Positions 18,408 to 27,000 of a stretch of DNA of 64,000 bases are shown here, piece by piece. Location: NCBI GenBank assembly GCA_965279735.1, contig OZ257260.1, forward strand, positions 744,001-808,000. Direction: 5' to 3'. The notes beneath the pieces were generated by a model that saw only the letters and a program-made list of their open reading frames with translations, searched no databases and was not told the origin of the DNA. The stretch's first letter is position 1, and every line of letters starts with the position of its first letter. A program made the position numbers and the translations under genes. The DNA is from CAIUGU01 sp965279735. GTDB lineage: Bacteria; Pseudomonadota; Gammaproteobacteria; Steroidobacterales; Steroidobacteraceae.

Positions 18408-18860
18408 CTACAGCATGCCGTTGGGGTTGCGGGTCTTGTCTTCGGGCGGGATGGCTTCAGTCACCGCCCAATGCTCGGCGATCTGGTTGCCCTGGACGCG
18501 GAAGGTTTCCACGACCGCGACGGGGCCATTGGCGTCCTCACGCCGGAACTGGACAACGACCAGGTCGCCTTCGGCGATGACCCGCCTGAATTCCGGCTCC
18601 TTGCCCATGCCTTGGGGAGCCACCATGTCGATGTAATTCAGGATGGCAGCGCGGCCGGTGGGGATACCCGGCATGTGCTGGATGTAATCGTCGCGCACGA
18701 TTTTCACTACAAGGTCCTTGTTGCGGGTTTCGACCGCATGGAAGAACTGTTTGACGAGCGCCTTGTTCCTCTCAAGTTCTGCCGGGCTGGCTGACATTGC
18801 TGCGTTAGTAGATAACAGCAGAAAAGCGCTGGCCACCAGAGGCAGGATCGGATGCTTCAT
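18408..18860 (-). CDS. SnoaL-like (NTF2-fold) exported protein
   Basis: 150-residue protein with a signal peptide (MKHPILPLVASAFLLLSTNAAMSA) and a SnoaL-like NTF2-fold domain: NKALVKQFFHAVETRNKDL, VRDDYIQHMPGIPTGR, GDLVVVQFRRED, VVETFRVQGNQIAEHWAV. This fold houses small cyclases, isomerases and ligand-binding proteins; the DYIQH segment matches a common variant. Leftward, with the long MBL gene 72 bp downstream. Substrate unknown. Confidence 0.82.
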   Translation of the reverse strand: MKHPILPLVASAFLLLSTNAAMSASPAELERNKALVKQFFHAVETRNKDLVVKIVRDDYIQHMPGIPTGRAAILNYIDMVAPQGMGKEPEFRRVIAEGDLVVVQFRREDANGPVAVVETFRVQGNQIAEHWAVTEAIPPEDKTRNPNGML

Positions 18861-18894
18861 GTTTTTCTGTCTCCGTGATATCTGGAACGCGTCC

Positions 18895-18911
18895 TCTGGT
18901 TCGCAACCAGA
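18895..18911. promoter_or_regulatory. Inverted repeat in the divergent SnoaL / TIM-barrel intergenic region
   Basis: TCTGGTT-CGC-AACCAGA is a perfect 7-bp palindrome at 18895-18911, and extends into CCAGAAG at 18907-18913. It lies ~35 bp upstream of the leftward SnoaL-like gene and ~155 bp upstream of the rightward TIM-barrel gene, so it may be an operator for one or both. It shares the CCAGAAG core with the direct-repeat sites at 18.35 and 32.98 kb. Confidence 0.3.
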
Positions 18912-19067
18912 AGCCTGCGGGCGTCGATATTGACAGCGTTGTCGTTAGCGGGGAAGCTCCGGATCAAAACCAGCGCGTCCCGAAGTCATGCTGCTACGCG
19001 GCAACTCCGACTCCGGGTGAAGCGATCAGCATTGATCAGTGGGGCCAATACCTGCCGGGAGAATCGA

Positions 19068-19961
19068 ATGACCGTTTCGCGCAGGCAATTTCTGGCCCGC
19101 ACACTCGCCGCGGGTGCCCTCCTTGGCGGGTCGTATGCACCGGAGGCTTTCGCAGTCGACACGCCCTTGCTGTTCCAGTCGCATTCGCTGCGTGACTGGT
19201 TCATCAGGGATTTTTCAGGAACGCTGAAAGAGTTGCGCGATGTCGGTTACACGGGCATGGAGATCACATCGTTCCATGGCTTCAAGGGCGACCGCCGGGG
19301 CGACTATGGTCCGCTCACCGACATGCCACCGCGCGACATCCGCAAGGTCATCGATGACGCGGGCATCACCTGCGAGAGTAGCCACTTCATGGCGCAGGAG
19401 TTCGAGGAAGCCGGCTTTGGCGCGGCTGCCGAGTGGGCGCAGGGGCTCAAGCTCAAGTACATGATCGCAACAGGTTTGCCGGCGGCGAAAACGGCGGCTG
19501 AATGGCAGCGACAGTTCGACTGGATGAACCGCGTCGGTGAGCGTGTGCGGCGCGCTGGCATGCGGCTGGGCTTCCACACGGATGCGGCGGTCTGGACCCG
19601 CTACGACGGCAAGCTCGCGATGGACGAGATGCTGCGTAATGTGCCCGATGAGAATTGCCTGCAGCAGCTTGATCTTGCGGGCGTCATTGAACACGACATC
19701 GATGCCGGTGAGTACCTCACTCGCAATCCCGGCCGTTTTTACTGGCTGCATCTTCGTGACGGCGTGAAGCCCAGGGAGGCGGGTGCGTACCTGCCTGCAC
19801 TGGTGCCGGGACAAGGGGTCATCGACTGGAAGGCCGTCCTGCGAGGCGCAAGACAGGCCCGTGTCCAGAGCTACATCGTGGAGATGCAGGTCAGGCCCGT
19901 CGAAGGCTCGATGGATGCGTTCAAGGATGCCTATCGGTATCTGCGGGCGCTCGAGATCTGA
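19068..19961 (+). CDS. Tat-exported sugar phosphate isomerase/epimerase-like TIM barrel
   Basis: 297-residue protein with a twin-arginine signal (SRRQFLARTLAAGALLGG) and an AP-endonuclease-2/xylose-isomerase-like TIM barrel. Start ATG 19068 follows GGGAG and puts the RR motif at the N-terminus, where it belongs. Probable metal/acid residues lie in GYTGMEITSFHG, LGFHTDA, CLQQLDLAG, WLHLRDG and SYIVEM. Tat export implies a folded, perhaps metal-loaded, periplasmic enzyme. Relatives act on keto-sugars, inosose or 3-ketoglycosides; the aldo/keto reductase follows 12 bp later. Confidence 0.85.
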   Translation: MTVSRRQFLARTLAAGALLGGSYAPEAFAVDTPLLFQSHSLRDWFIRDFSGTLKELRDVGYTGMEITSFHGFKGDRRGDYGPLTDMPPRDIRKVIDDAGITCESSHFMAQEFEEAGFGAAAEWAQGLKLKYMIATGLPAAKTAAEWQRQFDWMNRVGERVRRAGMRLGFHTDAAVWTRYDGKLAMDEMLRNVPDENCLQQLDLAGVIEHDIDAGEYLTRNPGRFYWLHLRDGVKPREAGAYLPALVPGQGVIDWKAVLRGARQARVQSYIVEMQVRPVEGSMDAFKDAYRYLRALEI

Positions 19962-19973
19962 GCGCTGCCGTTG

Positions 19974-20801
19974 ATGAATCCCGTTCCAAAGCTCCGTCTC
20001 AACGACGGCAGGTCCCTGCCGCAGCTTGGCCTCGGTGTATGGCAGATTCCGGACACTGAAGTCGCTGGTGTCGTCGAGGAGGCCATCGGATTCGGGTATC
20101 GCTCCATCGATACCGCCACCATCTATGCGAACGAGCGCGGGGTAGGAGAGGGCATCCGCTCGTCCGGAATCGCGCGCGACGACATCTTCGTGACTACCAA
20201 GCTATGGAACGACAGCCACGGCTACGACAACACCTTGAAGGCTTTCGACCAGAGTCTCGCGAGGCTGGGTCTCGACCATGTCGATCTCTACCTCATGCAC
20301 TGGCCGGTACCTTCGCGGAACCTCTACATCGACAGCTGGACCGCCATGCTCAGGTTGCGTACGGAAGGACGTGCACGTTCGGTTGGCGTTTCCAACTTCA
20401 ATCCCCGTCATCTGCAGGAGCTCATCGAAGTCACGGGTGTCGTACCCGCGGTCAACCAGATAGAGCTGCACCCGCACTTCCAGCAGAAAGCAGTGCAGGG
20501 CTTCAATGCCCGTCGCGGGATCGTCACGGAATCGTGGAGTCCCCTTGGTCAGGGGATCTTGCTCGGGAATGCGGTCATACAGTCAATTGCCGCGAAGCAT
20601 GGCCGCGCGCCGGCGCAGATCATCCTGCGCTGGCATCTGGAGCAGGGCTTCATGGTAATCCCCAAATCAAGGCACCCGGCCAGGCTCAAGGAAAATCTTG
20701 CGGTGTTCGACTTCGCACTGGAGCCGGGTGATCTGGCAGCGATCGGCCGTCTCGACGCTCCGGGCGGTCGCATGGGAGGAGATCCGGAGCTCGAGGCGTA
20801 A
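19974..20801 (+). CDS. Aldo/keto reductase
   Basis: 275-residue cytoplasmic NAD(P)H-dependent aldo/keto reductase of the 2,5-diketo-gluconate reductase type. The catalytic tetrad is complete: D46 and Y51 (SIDTATIY), K76 (VTTKLW) and H109 (YLMHW). The coenzyme-binding segment is IPKSRHPARLKENL. ATG 19974 is preferred over the TTG just before it. It is close behind the TIM-barrel gene; the pair suggests handling of a keto-sugar or aldehyde released by the cluster. Confidence 0.93.
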   Translation: MNPVPKLRLNDGRSLPQLGLGVWQIPDTEVAGVVEEAIGFGYRSIDTATIYANERGVGEGIRSSGIARDDIFVTTKLWNDSHGYDNTLKAFDQSLARLGLDHVDLYLMHWPVPSRNLYIDSWTAMLRLRTEGRARSVGVSNFNPRHLQELIEVTGVVPAVNQIELHPHFQQKAVQGFNARRGIVTESWSPLGQGILLGNAVIQSIAAKHGRAPAQIILRWHLEQGFMVIPKSRHPARLKENLAVFDFALEPGDLAAIGRLDAPGGRMGGDPELEA

Positions 20802-20905
20802 GCTTCATGGGTTCATTTTTCACCGCGGGTGGCCGGAATGGTCCTGAGGCCAGTCTGCATAGTGAGCGGATGAAGTTGTTTGAATTCGGAAGGGGAGATC
20901 GAGTC

Positions 20906-21739
20906 ATGCGCGCGCTAGTGAAAGTCTGCCTGGGGTTGATGCTGTGTACTGCTGCGCAGGCACAGGTTGATCTGACGGGAATGTGGACCCAGCGGATCCA
21001 CATGGATGAGCCGATCGGTGAAGCTGAATACGGCGACTACACGGCTTTGCCACTCAACAAGGCTGGCTTGCTGCGGGCAGAGACGTGGAGCGACCAGAAG
21101 TGGACGGTGCCGGAGCACCAGTGCGAACCCCATCCCATCGACTACGCCATCTTCGGTCCGGCTGCGATGCGGGTATGGAGCGACGTTGATGCACCGACGC
21201 AGCAGATGACGGCCTTGCATCAGACGCTGCAGTGGATGATTCCCGAGCGGATCATCTACCTCGATGGTCGCCCGCATCCTTCGCAATACGCGCCCTACAC
21301 CTGGATGGGCTTCAATACGGGCAAGTGGGTCGGGGACATGCTCGTGGTGACGACGACGCATCTGAAGGAAGGCTGGCTGCGCCGGAACGGAGCGCCGCGG
21401 AGTGAGAAGGGAACGCTCATGGAATACTGGATGAGGCACGACAATCTCATCACCATCGTGAGCATCGTGACCGATCCCGTCTACCTCGAAGAACCCTTCA
21501 TACGCACCATGAACTACGAACAGGACCCCGGTTACCAGCATGGGCCTTATCCGTGTTCCGCCAGGGTGGAGATCGATCGCCCGCAGGGCTTCGTCGGGCA
21601 TTGGTTGCCGGGACAGAATCCGCTCCTCGAGGAGTTCCGGGCCAAGCTTGCGCTGCCGCTGCCCGCCATCAGGGGTGGAGCCGAGGTGATGTATCCCGAG
21701 TACGAGCAGAAGCTGCGCGAGATGATCAAGGCGCGGTAA
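20906..21739 (+). CDS. Secreted 'DLTGMW' family protein, function unknown
   Basis: 277-residue secreted protein: start ATG 20906 after AGGGGAG, signal peptide MRALVKVCLGLMLCTAAQA, mature chain beginning QVDLTGMW. The chain is rich in Trp, Tyr and His, with two conserved cysteines (EHQCEPHPIDY and YPCSARVE), a DGRPHPS segment, and TWMGFNTGKWVGDMLVV resembling a beta-sandwich or calycin-like core. Very close paralog of the gene at 41793 and distant relative of 43727. I recognise no enzyme motif. Repeated placement next to TBDTs and MBL hydrolases suggests a role in the same pathway. Confidence 0.8.
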   Translation: MRALVKVCLGLMLCTAAQAQVDLTGMWTQRIHMDEPIGEAEYGDYTALPLNKAGLLRAETWSDQKWTVPEHQCEPHPIDYAIFGPAAMRVWSDVDAPTQQMTALHQTLQWMIPERIIYLDGRPHPSQYAPYTWMGFNTGKWVGDMLVVTTTHLKEGWLRRNGAPRSEKGTLMEYWMRHDNLITIVSIVTDPVYLEEPFIRTMNYEQDPGYQHGPYPCSARVEIDRPQGFVGHWLPGQNPLLEEFRAKLALPLPAIRGGAEVMYPEYEQKLREMIKAR

Positions 21740-21828
21740 CCCTGCGGGACGGGTTTGCATGACCGCCACTACGTGGGCCAGACTGCTCGCAGAAGAGCAG
21801 CGGCCACTACGGCCGCGGGGGACCAACA

Positions 21829-23451
21829 ATGAGAATGTTCCGGGCACGCGGGCGCAATCCCGTGATTGTGGCGCTGGCGCTGCCGATCAGCCTGCTTTGC
21901 GGGGTGGCAGGGCCGCAGGCCGCCTGGGCTGCAACGCCGGCTGATTCCTGCGAGGCACTGGCCAGGATCTCTCTCCCCGATACACGCTTGCAGGCAGCGA
22001 CGCTCATTGCAGCGGGCCAGTTCTCACCTCCGGTGGCCACAGCTCCCGCGAATCCCACTCCCCAACAGATGGCGCAGGCCGCGTCGCGTGCTGAGCTCTT
22101 CCGCAGCCTGCCTGCGTTCTGCCGGGTCACGGGCCAGATCACGACGAGTCCTTCATCATCGGTTGCTCTCGATGTCTGGCTGCCTGTCAGTGGCTGGAAC
22201 AGACAATTCATCGCCAATGGCTACAGCTTCTATGGCGGCAACATGGATCCGGTGTTGATGGCCGAAGCGCTGCAAGGCGGATATGCCTCGGCGACCACGG
22301 ATGGTGGGGGTGGCGGTGTGCGGGGCGCCAGCTTCCTGCTCAACAATCCTGAGAAGTTGCGGGATGTGGGCGACCGTGCGCTCCATGGAACCGTGGTGAA
22401 AGCGAAGGCGCTGATCACTGCGTACTACAGCCGACCGGCTGAACTCTCCTATTTCGAAGGCTGTGGTGGCGAGGGCCGACAAGGACTCGCGGCAGCGCAA
22501 CGCTATCCCGAGGACTTTGATGGCATCGCCGTAGGTGGATTGGCACATGACACCAGTCACTTCGCTTTCGCGCAGGTATGGGTGTGGCAGGCAGCGCATG
22601 AAGGGGAAGCCAGCTTTCTGCCACCCGCCAAATTGCCTGCGCTGCATGCAGCAGCCGTCAATGCCTGCGACGCACTCGATGGTGCGAAGGACCAGTTGAT
22701 CGGCAACCCCGAGCGCTGTGCGTTCGATCCGGCGGTGATGCAATGCCGAGGCGCGGAGAACGATCAGTGCCTGACGCCTGCGCAGGTCACGACGGCCCGC
22801 AAAGTGTATGCAACGGTGGCGAATCCGCGCACGGGGCAGAAGATCTTCGGGCCGCTCATGCCGGGCAGCGAGCGCAGTTGGGTGGGAACCGTGACCGGGC
22901 CCTTGCCGTCGGGTTATGCGCTGGACTTCTTCAAGTACCTTGTTTTCAAGGATCCGGCGTGGGATGTCCTCAAGCAGCCACTCAACTACGACAGCGACGT
23001 GGCGCGTGCGGAACAGGTCGATGGCACACTCAATCCGCTGGATCCGGACCTGTCGAGTTTCGTGCGCCGGGGCGGGAAGCTCCTGATCTACGGTGGCTGG
23101 AGCGATGTCGCCATTCCACCGGCTGCCAACACCGACTATTACAGGAGTGTGGTCGCGAAGATGGGCGCGAGTGCCGCCGACTCGGTGAAACTCGTGATGG
23201 TGCCGGGGATGGGGCATTGTCCCGGAGGCTTTGGTCCTCCCGTTTACGACTTCAATCCGCTCTCGATCCTCAAGGGTTGGCGGGAAGAGGGCAACGCACC
23301 CGACCCCATCGTCGCGCGCGTACAGACCAATGGCGTGCAGGAACGTGAAGTCCTCGCCTGCGCCTATCCGCAAGTACCGATGTATCGCGGCGTTGGTGAC
23401 ATGAAGAAGGCGTCCAGTTTTGAGTGCCGTTTGCCCGGGGCTGTCAGATGA
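21829..23451 (+). CDS. Tannase/feruloyl-esterase family protein lacking the nucleophilic serine
   Basis: 540-residue exported tannase/feruloyl esterase-family protein (signal peptide ending AAWAA). The family's CS-D-HC motif is recognisable: Cys212 in EGCGGEGRQG, D426 in GGWSDVAIP and H463-C464 in GMGHCPGG. The nucleophile position next to Cys212, Ser in the usual GCSTGG, is Gly213 here (codon GGT at 22465-22467). The rest of the fold (RQGLAAAQRYPEDFDGI, DFFKYLVFKDPAWD) is intact and there is no frameshift. It may bind rather than hydrolyse aromatic esters, or use another residue. Its TGA overlaps the ATG of the next MBL gene. Confidence 0.9.
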   Translation: MRMFRARGRNPVIVALALPISLLCGVAGPQAAWAATPADSCEALARISLPDTRLQAATLIAAGQFSPPVATAPANPTPQQMAQAASRAELFRSLPAFCRVTGQITTSPSSSVALDVWLPVSGWNRQFIANGYSFYGGNMDPVLMAEALQGGYASATTDGGGGGVRGASFLLNNPEKLRDVGDRALHGTVVKAKALITAYYSRPAELSYFEGCGGEGRQGLAAAQRYPEDFDGIAVGGLAHDTSHFAFAQVWVWQAAHEGEASFLPPAKLPALHAAAVNACDALDGAKDQLIGNPERCAFDPAVMQCRGAENDQCLTPAQVTTARKVYATVANPRTGQKIFGPLMPGSERSWVGTVTGPLPSGYALDFFKYLVFKDPAWDVLKQPLNYDSDVARAEQVDGTLNPLDPDLSSFVRRGGKLLIYGGWSDVAIPPAANTDYYRSVVAKMGASAADSVKLVMVPGMGHCPGGFGPPVYDFNPLSILKGWREEGNAPDPIVARVQTNGVQEREVLACAYPQVPMYRGVGDMKKASSFECRLPGAVR

Positions 23452-24992
23452 GATGTCTGCGCTCGACGAGCACGATCCTGCTGGCGCTTTGCGTCTTGGC
23501 GTTGCCTGGTCTTGTGCAGGCGCAGGATTCACGCGAACGACAGATGATCGACGCTGCAGCCGAAGCGCTGGGTGGACGTGAACGAATTCTCGCAGTGAAG
23601 ACCTTGACCATCGAAGGCTACGGCACCAATCCGAACATCGGCCAGGCCATGACGCCGGAAGCAGAGCCGCTGCTCTGGATGCTGCCGGACTACAAGCGGA
23701 GTATCGATCTGGTCAATGGACGCACGGCGCTTGAATTCACGCGACGCCCCGCGTTTCCGGCTGTTTTCGACAATGCAAAGCAGAACGCCCGGCTCGATGG
23801 CGAGGTGGCTTTCAATCTCGGTGGCGGCTTCGGTGCTACTGCTGTGCCTCCCCCAACAGTGCTGGCGCGGCTATCGGATGCGCTTGCGAGAGATCGTCGC
23901 CAGGATGCGCTGCTGCATCCCTTGACTGCCGTTCGTGCGGCGCTGGATCCGCAGGCGCGATTGTCGAGCCTGAAGGAGAGCAAGGGCCAGCGAAGTGTCG
24001 ATGTAGTGACTGCCGCCGGTGATGCCTTTACGCTGACCGTCGACAGCCTCAATCGACCTCTCTCCGTCAGCATGGCGGTCTATCACCCGAATCTGGGCGA
24101 TACGCGCAGGGCAACGGTCTTTGGCGCTTACGAAAATCTGGATGGTGTGCGATTGCCGAAGCGTCTCATCACGACGCTCGATCGCTGGGTGGAATACGAC
24201 ATCGGCGTCATGAAGAACACGCTCGATGCGGATCTCTCATCCATTGCAGCTCCTGTCGAGACGAGGAATGCGGCGCTGCCGTCCGGAATCAATCCGCAGA
24301 CGAACATCGTCGTCAACGAAGTCGCGAAAGGCATCTGGTTCCTGACCGGCGGGGGTATTCCGAGTGTCGTCGTGGAGTTCGCGGACCATGTCACGCTCAT
24401 GGAGGCGGGCACCGAGGCACGTTTTCAGGCGGTGCTGGCCAAGGCGAGGGAGCTCGTCCCCGGCAAGCCTGTGACCCAGCTCGTGCTGAGCCACCATCAT
24501 TTCGATCACACCGGCGGTTTGCGCGCGGCGGTTGCTGAAGGCCTGACAATCATCAGTCATCGCGTCAATGAAACCTGGTTTCGAGAGGCTGTTGGCCGCA
24601 GGCATTCCCTCAATCCGGATGCGCTGACGAAATCCCCCAGGCGCCTGAAGCTCATCAGCATTGATGATTCATACGCACTCAAGGACGCCACGATGGAGAT
24701 GACGCTTTACCACCTGGTCGACAGTACGCATGGCGATGGCATCATCGTGGCGTACTTTCCCCGTGAGCGCGTGTATGCGGAGCCTGACGTGTGGAATCCC
24801 GGCGCGCAGATCCAGCCGCACATCCGCAGTCTCGCGGAGGATATCGCCCGGCGTGGGCTCGCCATCGAGCGCGTTCTGCCGTTGCACGGACAGCAGATCC
24901 AGCCTTATGCGGAGCTCGAGAAAACCATTCAGGAATGGAGTACGCGGCGTTCCACGGTGACGACTTACGTCGTTCCTGCAACCCGGCCGTGA
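23448..24992 (+). CDS. Long MBL-fold hydrolase
   Basis: 514-residue exported MBL protein, the most divergent of the four long paralogs. ATG 23448 overlaps the upstream TGA (ATGA), indicating translational coupling to the tannase-family gene. A signal peptide ends near LVQAQ; the N-terminal domain opens with AAEALGGRERILAVKTLTIE. The MBL domain has HHHFDH at 349-354, DSTHGDG, AEPDVWN and LPLHGQQ, so the metal site is complete. It lacks the NDLxRxYDLE block of the other three. It is followed by the GH3 gene after 23 bp. Confidence 0.87.
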   Translation: MRCLRSTSTILLALCVLALPGLVQAQDSRERQMIDAAAEALGGRERILAVKTLTIEGYGTNPNIGQAMTPEAEPLLWMLPDYKRSIDLVNGRTALEFTRRPAFPAVFDNAKQNARLDGEVAFNLGGGFGATAVPPPTVLARLSDALARDRRQDALLHPLTAVRAALDPQARLSSLKESKGQRSVDVVTAAGDAFTLTVDSLNRPLSVSMAVYHPNLGDTRRATVFGAYENLDGVRLPKRLITTLDRWVEYDIGVMKNTLDADLSSIAAPVETRNAALPSGINPQTNIVVNEVAKGIWFLTGGGIPSVVVEFADHVTLMEAGTEARFQAVLAKARELVPGKPVTQLVLSHHHFDHTGGLRAAVAEGLTIISHRVNETWFREAVGRRHSLNPDALTKSPRRLKLISIDDSYALKDATMEMTLYHLVDSTHGDGIIVAYFPRERVYAEPDVWNPGAQIQPHIRSLAEDIARRGLAIERVLPLHGQQIQPYAELEKTIQEWSTRRSTVTTYVVPATRP

Positions 24993-25015
24993 CGCATTGA
25001 TCGGGGAGTTGAATC

Positions 25016-26986
25016 ATGCGCAGTTTCACGGTGGCACGCGGACTCTGGTTCGTAGCGACATGTGCATTGGCGCTGCCTGCCGTTGCGGCGACTCCGATAT
25101 CGCAGCCTGTCCTTGGCACACGCAGCGTCACCGTACTCACCGAGGCAGGCTTGCAGTTCAGGGATCTGAATCGCAGTGGCCAGCTTGAGGCCTTCGAGGA
25201 CTGGCGGCTGGACGCAGCGACAAGAGCCCGGGACCTGACGGGACGCATGACGCTGGCAGAAAAAGCCGGCGTCATGATGCATGGAACGTTGCCGATGGAC
25301 GAGGGCACTGCGGGTCGCTACGACCTCGCGCGTGCGACTACGCTGATCGCCACCACGGGTGTCAACAGCCTCATCACGAGATTGCAGGCGGATCCGCAAT
25401 CATTCGCTGAACAGGCGAATGCCCTGCAGGCCATTGCGGAGAACACCCGGCTGGGCATTCCGCTCACGATCAGCACCGATCCCCGGCACCATTTCCAGTA
25501 TGTTCCCGGCGCAAGCGAACAGGGAATCGGGTTTTCACAGTGGCCCGAAGCATTGGGCTTTGCAGCGATCGGCGATGACAGGCTGATGCGCCGCTTCGGC
25601 GAGGTGGCGAGAGCCGAGTATCGCGCTGTCGGGATCCACGAAGCGTTGTCGCCGCAGGCGGACCTCGCCACGGAGCCTCGCTGGCCACGAATCAACGGCA
25701 CTTTTGGCGAAGATCCGCAGCTCGCGAAACGCATGGTGGCTGCGTACGTCGCGGGATTCCAGGCCGGCATCAACGGAATCCAGAAGAACAGCGTCGTTGC
25801 GGTGGTCAAACACTGGGCCGGTTACGGCGCGGCTAAGGACGGCTTCGACAGCCACAACCACTACGGTCGTTTCGCCGTGTTTCCCGGTGGAGCGTTTGCG
25901 ACTCATCTCGTTCCCTTCGAGGGGGCGTTTGCATCACGCGTGGGCGGGGTGATGCCGACGTATTCAATCCTGGTGGGAGCGGGTAAAAATCCCGAGCAGG
26001 TGGGTGCCGGATACAATCATTGGCTCCTCGATGATCTGCTGCGCAAGCAGTACGGGTTTGACGGAGTGATTCTTTCCGACTGGGCCATCACCAACGACTG
26101 CGGTGAACGCTGTCTTGAAGGTTTTCCGCCCGGCGTTCCACCTGTCATTCCCGGCATCTCGACAGCCTGGGGCGTCGAGCATCTGTCGAAGCCCGAGCGG
26201 TTCGCGAAAGGCGTCCAGGCTGGACTCGATCAGTTTGGCGGCACTGAAGAAGCCGTCTATCTCGTTGCTGCCGTGCAGGACGGCAAAGTAAAGGAAGCGC
26301 GGCTTGACGAGTCGGTGCGGCGGATCCTCGAACAGAAATTCCGGCAGGGACTCTTCGAGAACCCTTACGTCGATCCGCAGAAAGCCACTCGTGTGGTGGG
26401 CAGCGCTGCATTCAAGGCCGAAGGTCTGGAGGCGCAGAAGCGCGCGCTGGTGCTTCTTGAGAACCGGAAGTCTCTATTGCCGATCAAGCGGGGGCGGAAG
26501 GTCTACTTGAGCGGGATCAGCGCCGCTGTCGCACGGGATCAGGGGTTCATCGTCATGGAAACTCCTGAAGGTGCGGATCTCGCGATCGTCCGCGCCACTG
26601 CCCCCTTCGAAATCCTGCATCCCACTTTCCCCTTCGGATCACGCCAGCACGAAGGCACTCTCGAGTTCAAGCCGGGCAATTCCAGTTATGAACTCATCCA
26701 CCGCCTGGCACCGCGGCTACCGACCATCCTGACCGTCTACCTGGATCGGCCTGCGATTCTCACGAACATCCGCACGGACGTTGCCGCATTGATCGGCAAT
26801 TTCGGCGTGAGCGATGCAGCGCTCTTCGATGTGCTGACGGGAAAAACGCGTGCGTTGGGGCGGCTGCCGTTCGAGTTGCCGTCATCGATGAGCGAAGTCG
26901 AAGCGCAGGCGAGCGATGTTCCCCACGATACGCGGCATCCTCTGTACCCGATCGGTTATGGACTGCGTTTCCCGGGCGCGAAGTAG
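25016..26986 (+). CDS. Glycoside hydrolase family 3 enzyme
   Basis: 656-residue exported GH3 glycosidase (signal peptide ending PAVAA). The N-terminal TIM-barrel domain has the catalytic nucleophile Asp355 in GFDGVILSDWAITND and the substrate-binding KHWAGYGAAKDGFDSHNHYG. The C-terminal alpha/beta domain contains LLENRKSLLPIKRG and LFDVLTGKTRALGRLPFELP. No fibronectin-III tail, consistent with its short length. GH3 enzymes remove terminal beta-D-glucosyl, xylosyl or related residues, here perhaps from a plant glycoside. It is the last gene of a rightward run and nearly abuts the convergent ligB. Confidence 0.93.
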   Translation: MRSFTVARGLWFVATCALALPAVAATPISQPVLGTRSVTVLTEAGLQFRDLNRSGQLEAFEDWRLDAATRARDLTGRMTLAEKAGVMMHGTLPMDEGTAGRYDLARATTLIATTGVNSLITRLQADPQSFAEQANALQAIAENTRLGIPLTISTDPRHHFQYVPGASEQGIGFSQWPEALGFAAIGDDRLMRRFGEVARAEYRAVGIHEALSPQADLATEPRWPRINGTFGEDPQLAKRMVAAYVAGFQAGINGIQKNSVVAVVKHWAGYGAAKDGFDSHNHYGRFAVFPGGAFATHLVPFEGAFASRVGGVMPTYSILVGAGKNPEQVGAGYNHWLLDDLLRKQYGFDGVILSDWAITNDCGERCLEGFPPGVPPVIPGISTAWGVEHLSKPERFAKGVQAGLDQFGGTEEAVYLVAAVQDGKVKEARLDESVRRILEQKFRQGLFENPYVDPQKATRVVGSAAFKAEGLEAQKRALVLLENRKSLLPIKRGRKVYLSGISAAVARDQGFIVMETPEGADLAIVRATAPFEILHPTFPFGSRQHEGTLEFKPGNSSYELIHRLAPRLPTILTVYLDRPAILTNIRTDVAALIGNFGVSDAALFDVLTGKTRALGRLPFELPSSMSEVEAQASDVPHDTRHPLYPIGYGLRFPGAK

Positions 26987-27000
26987 CCCGAAGCCAGCGA

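Noticed and set aside
22156..23532. 458-codon open frame antisense to the tannase-family gene
   Set aside because: High-GC antisense shadow; no family motif, while the plus strand encodes a clear full-length family member.
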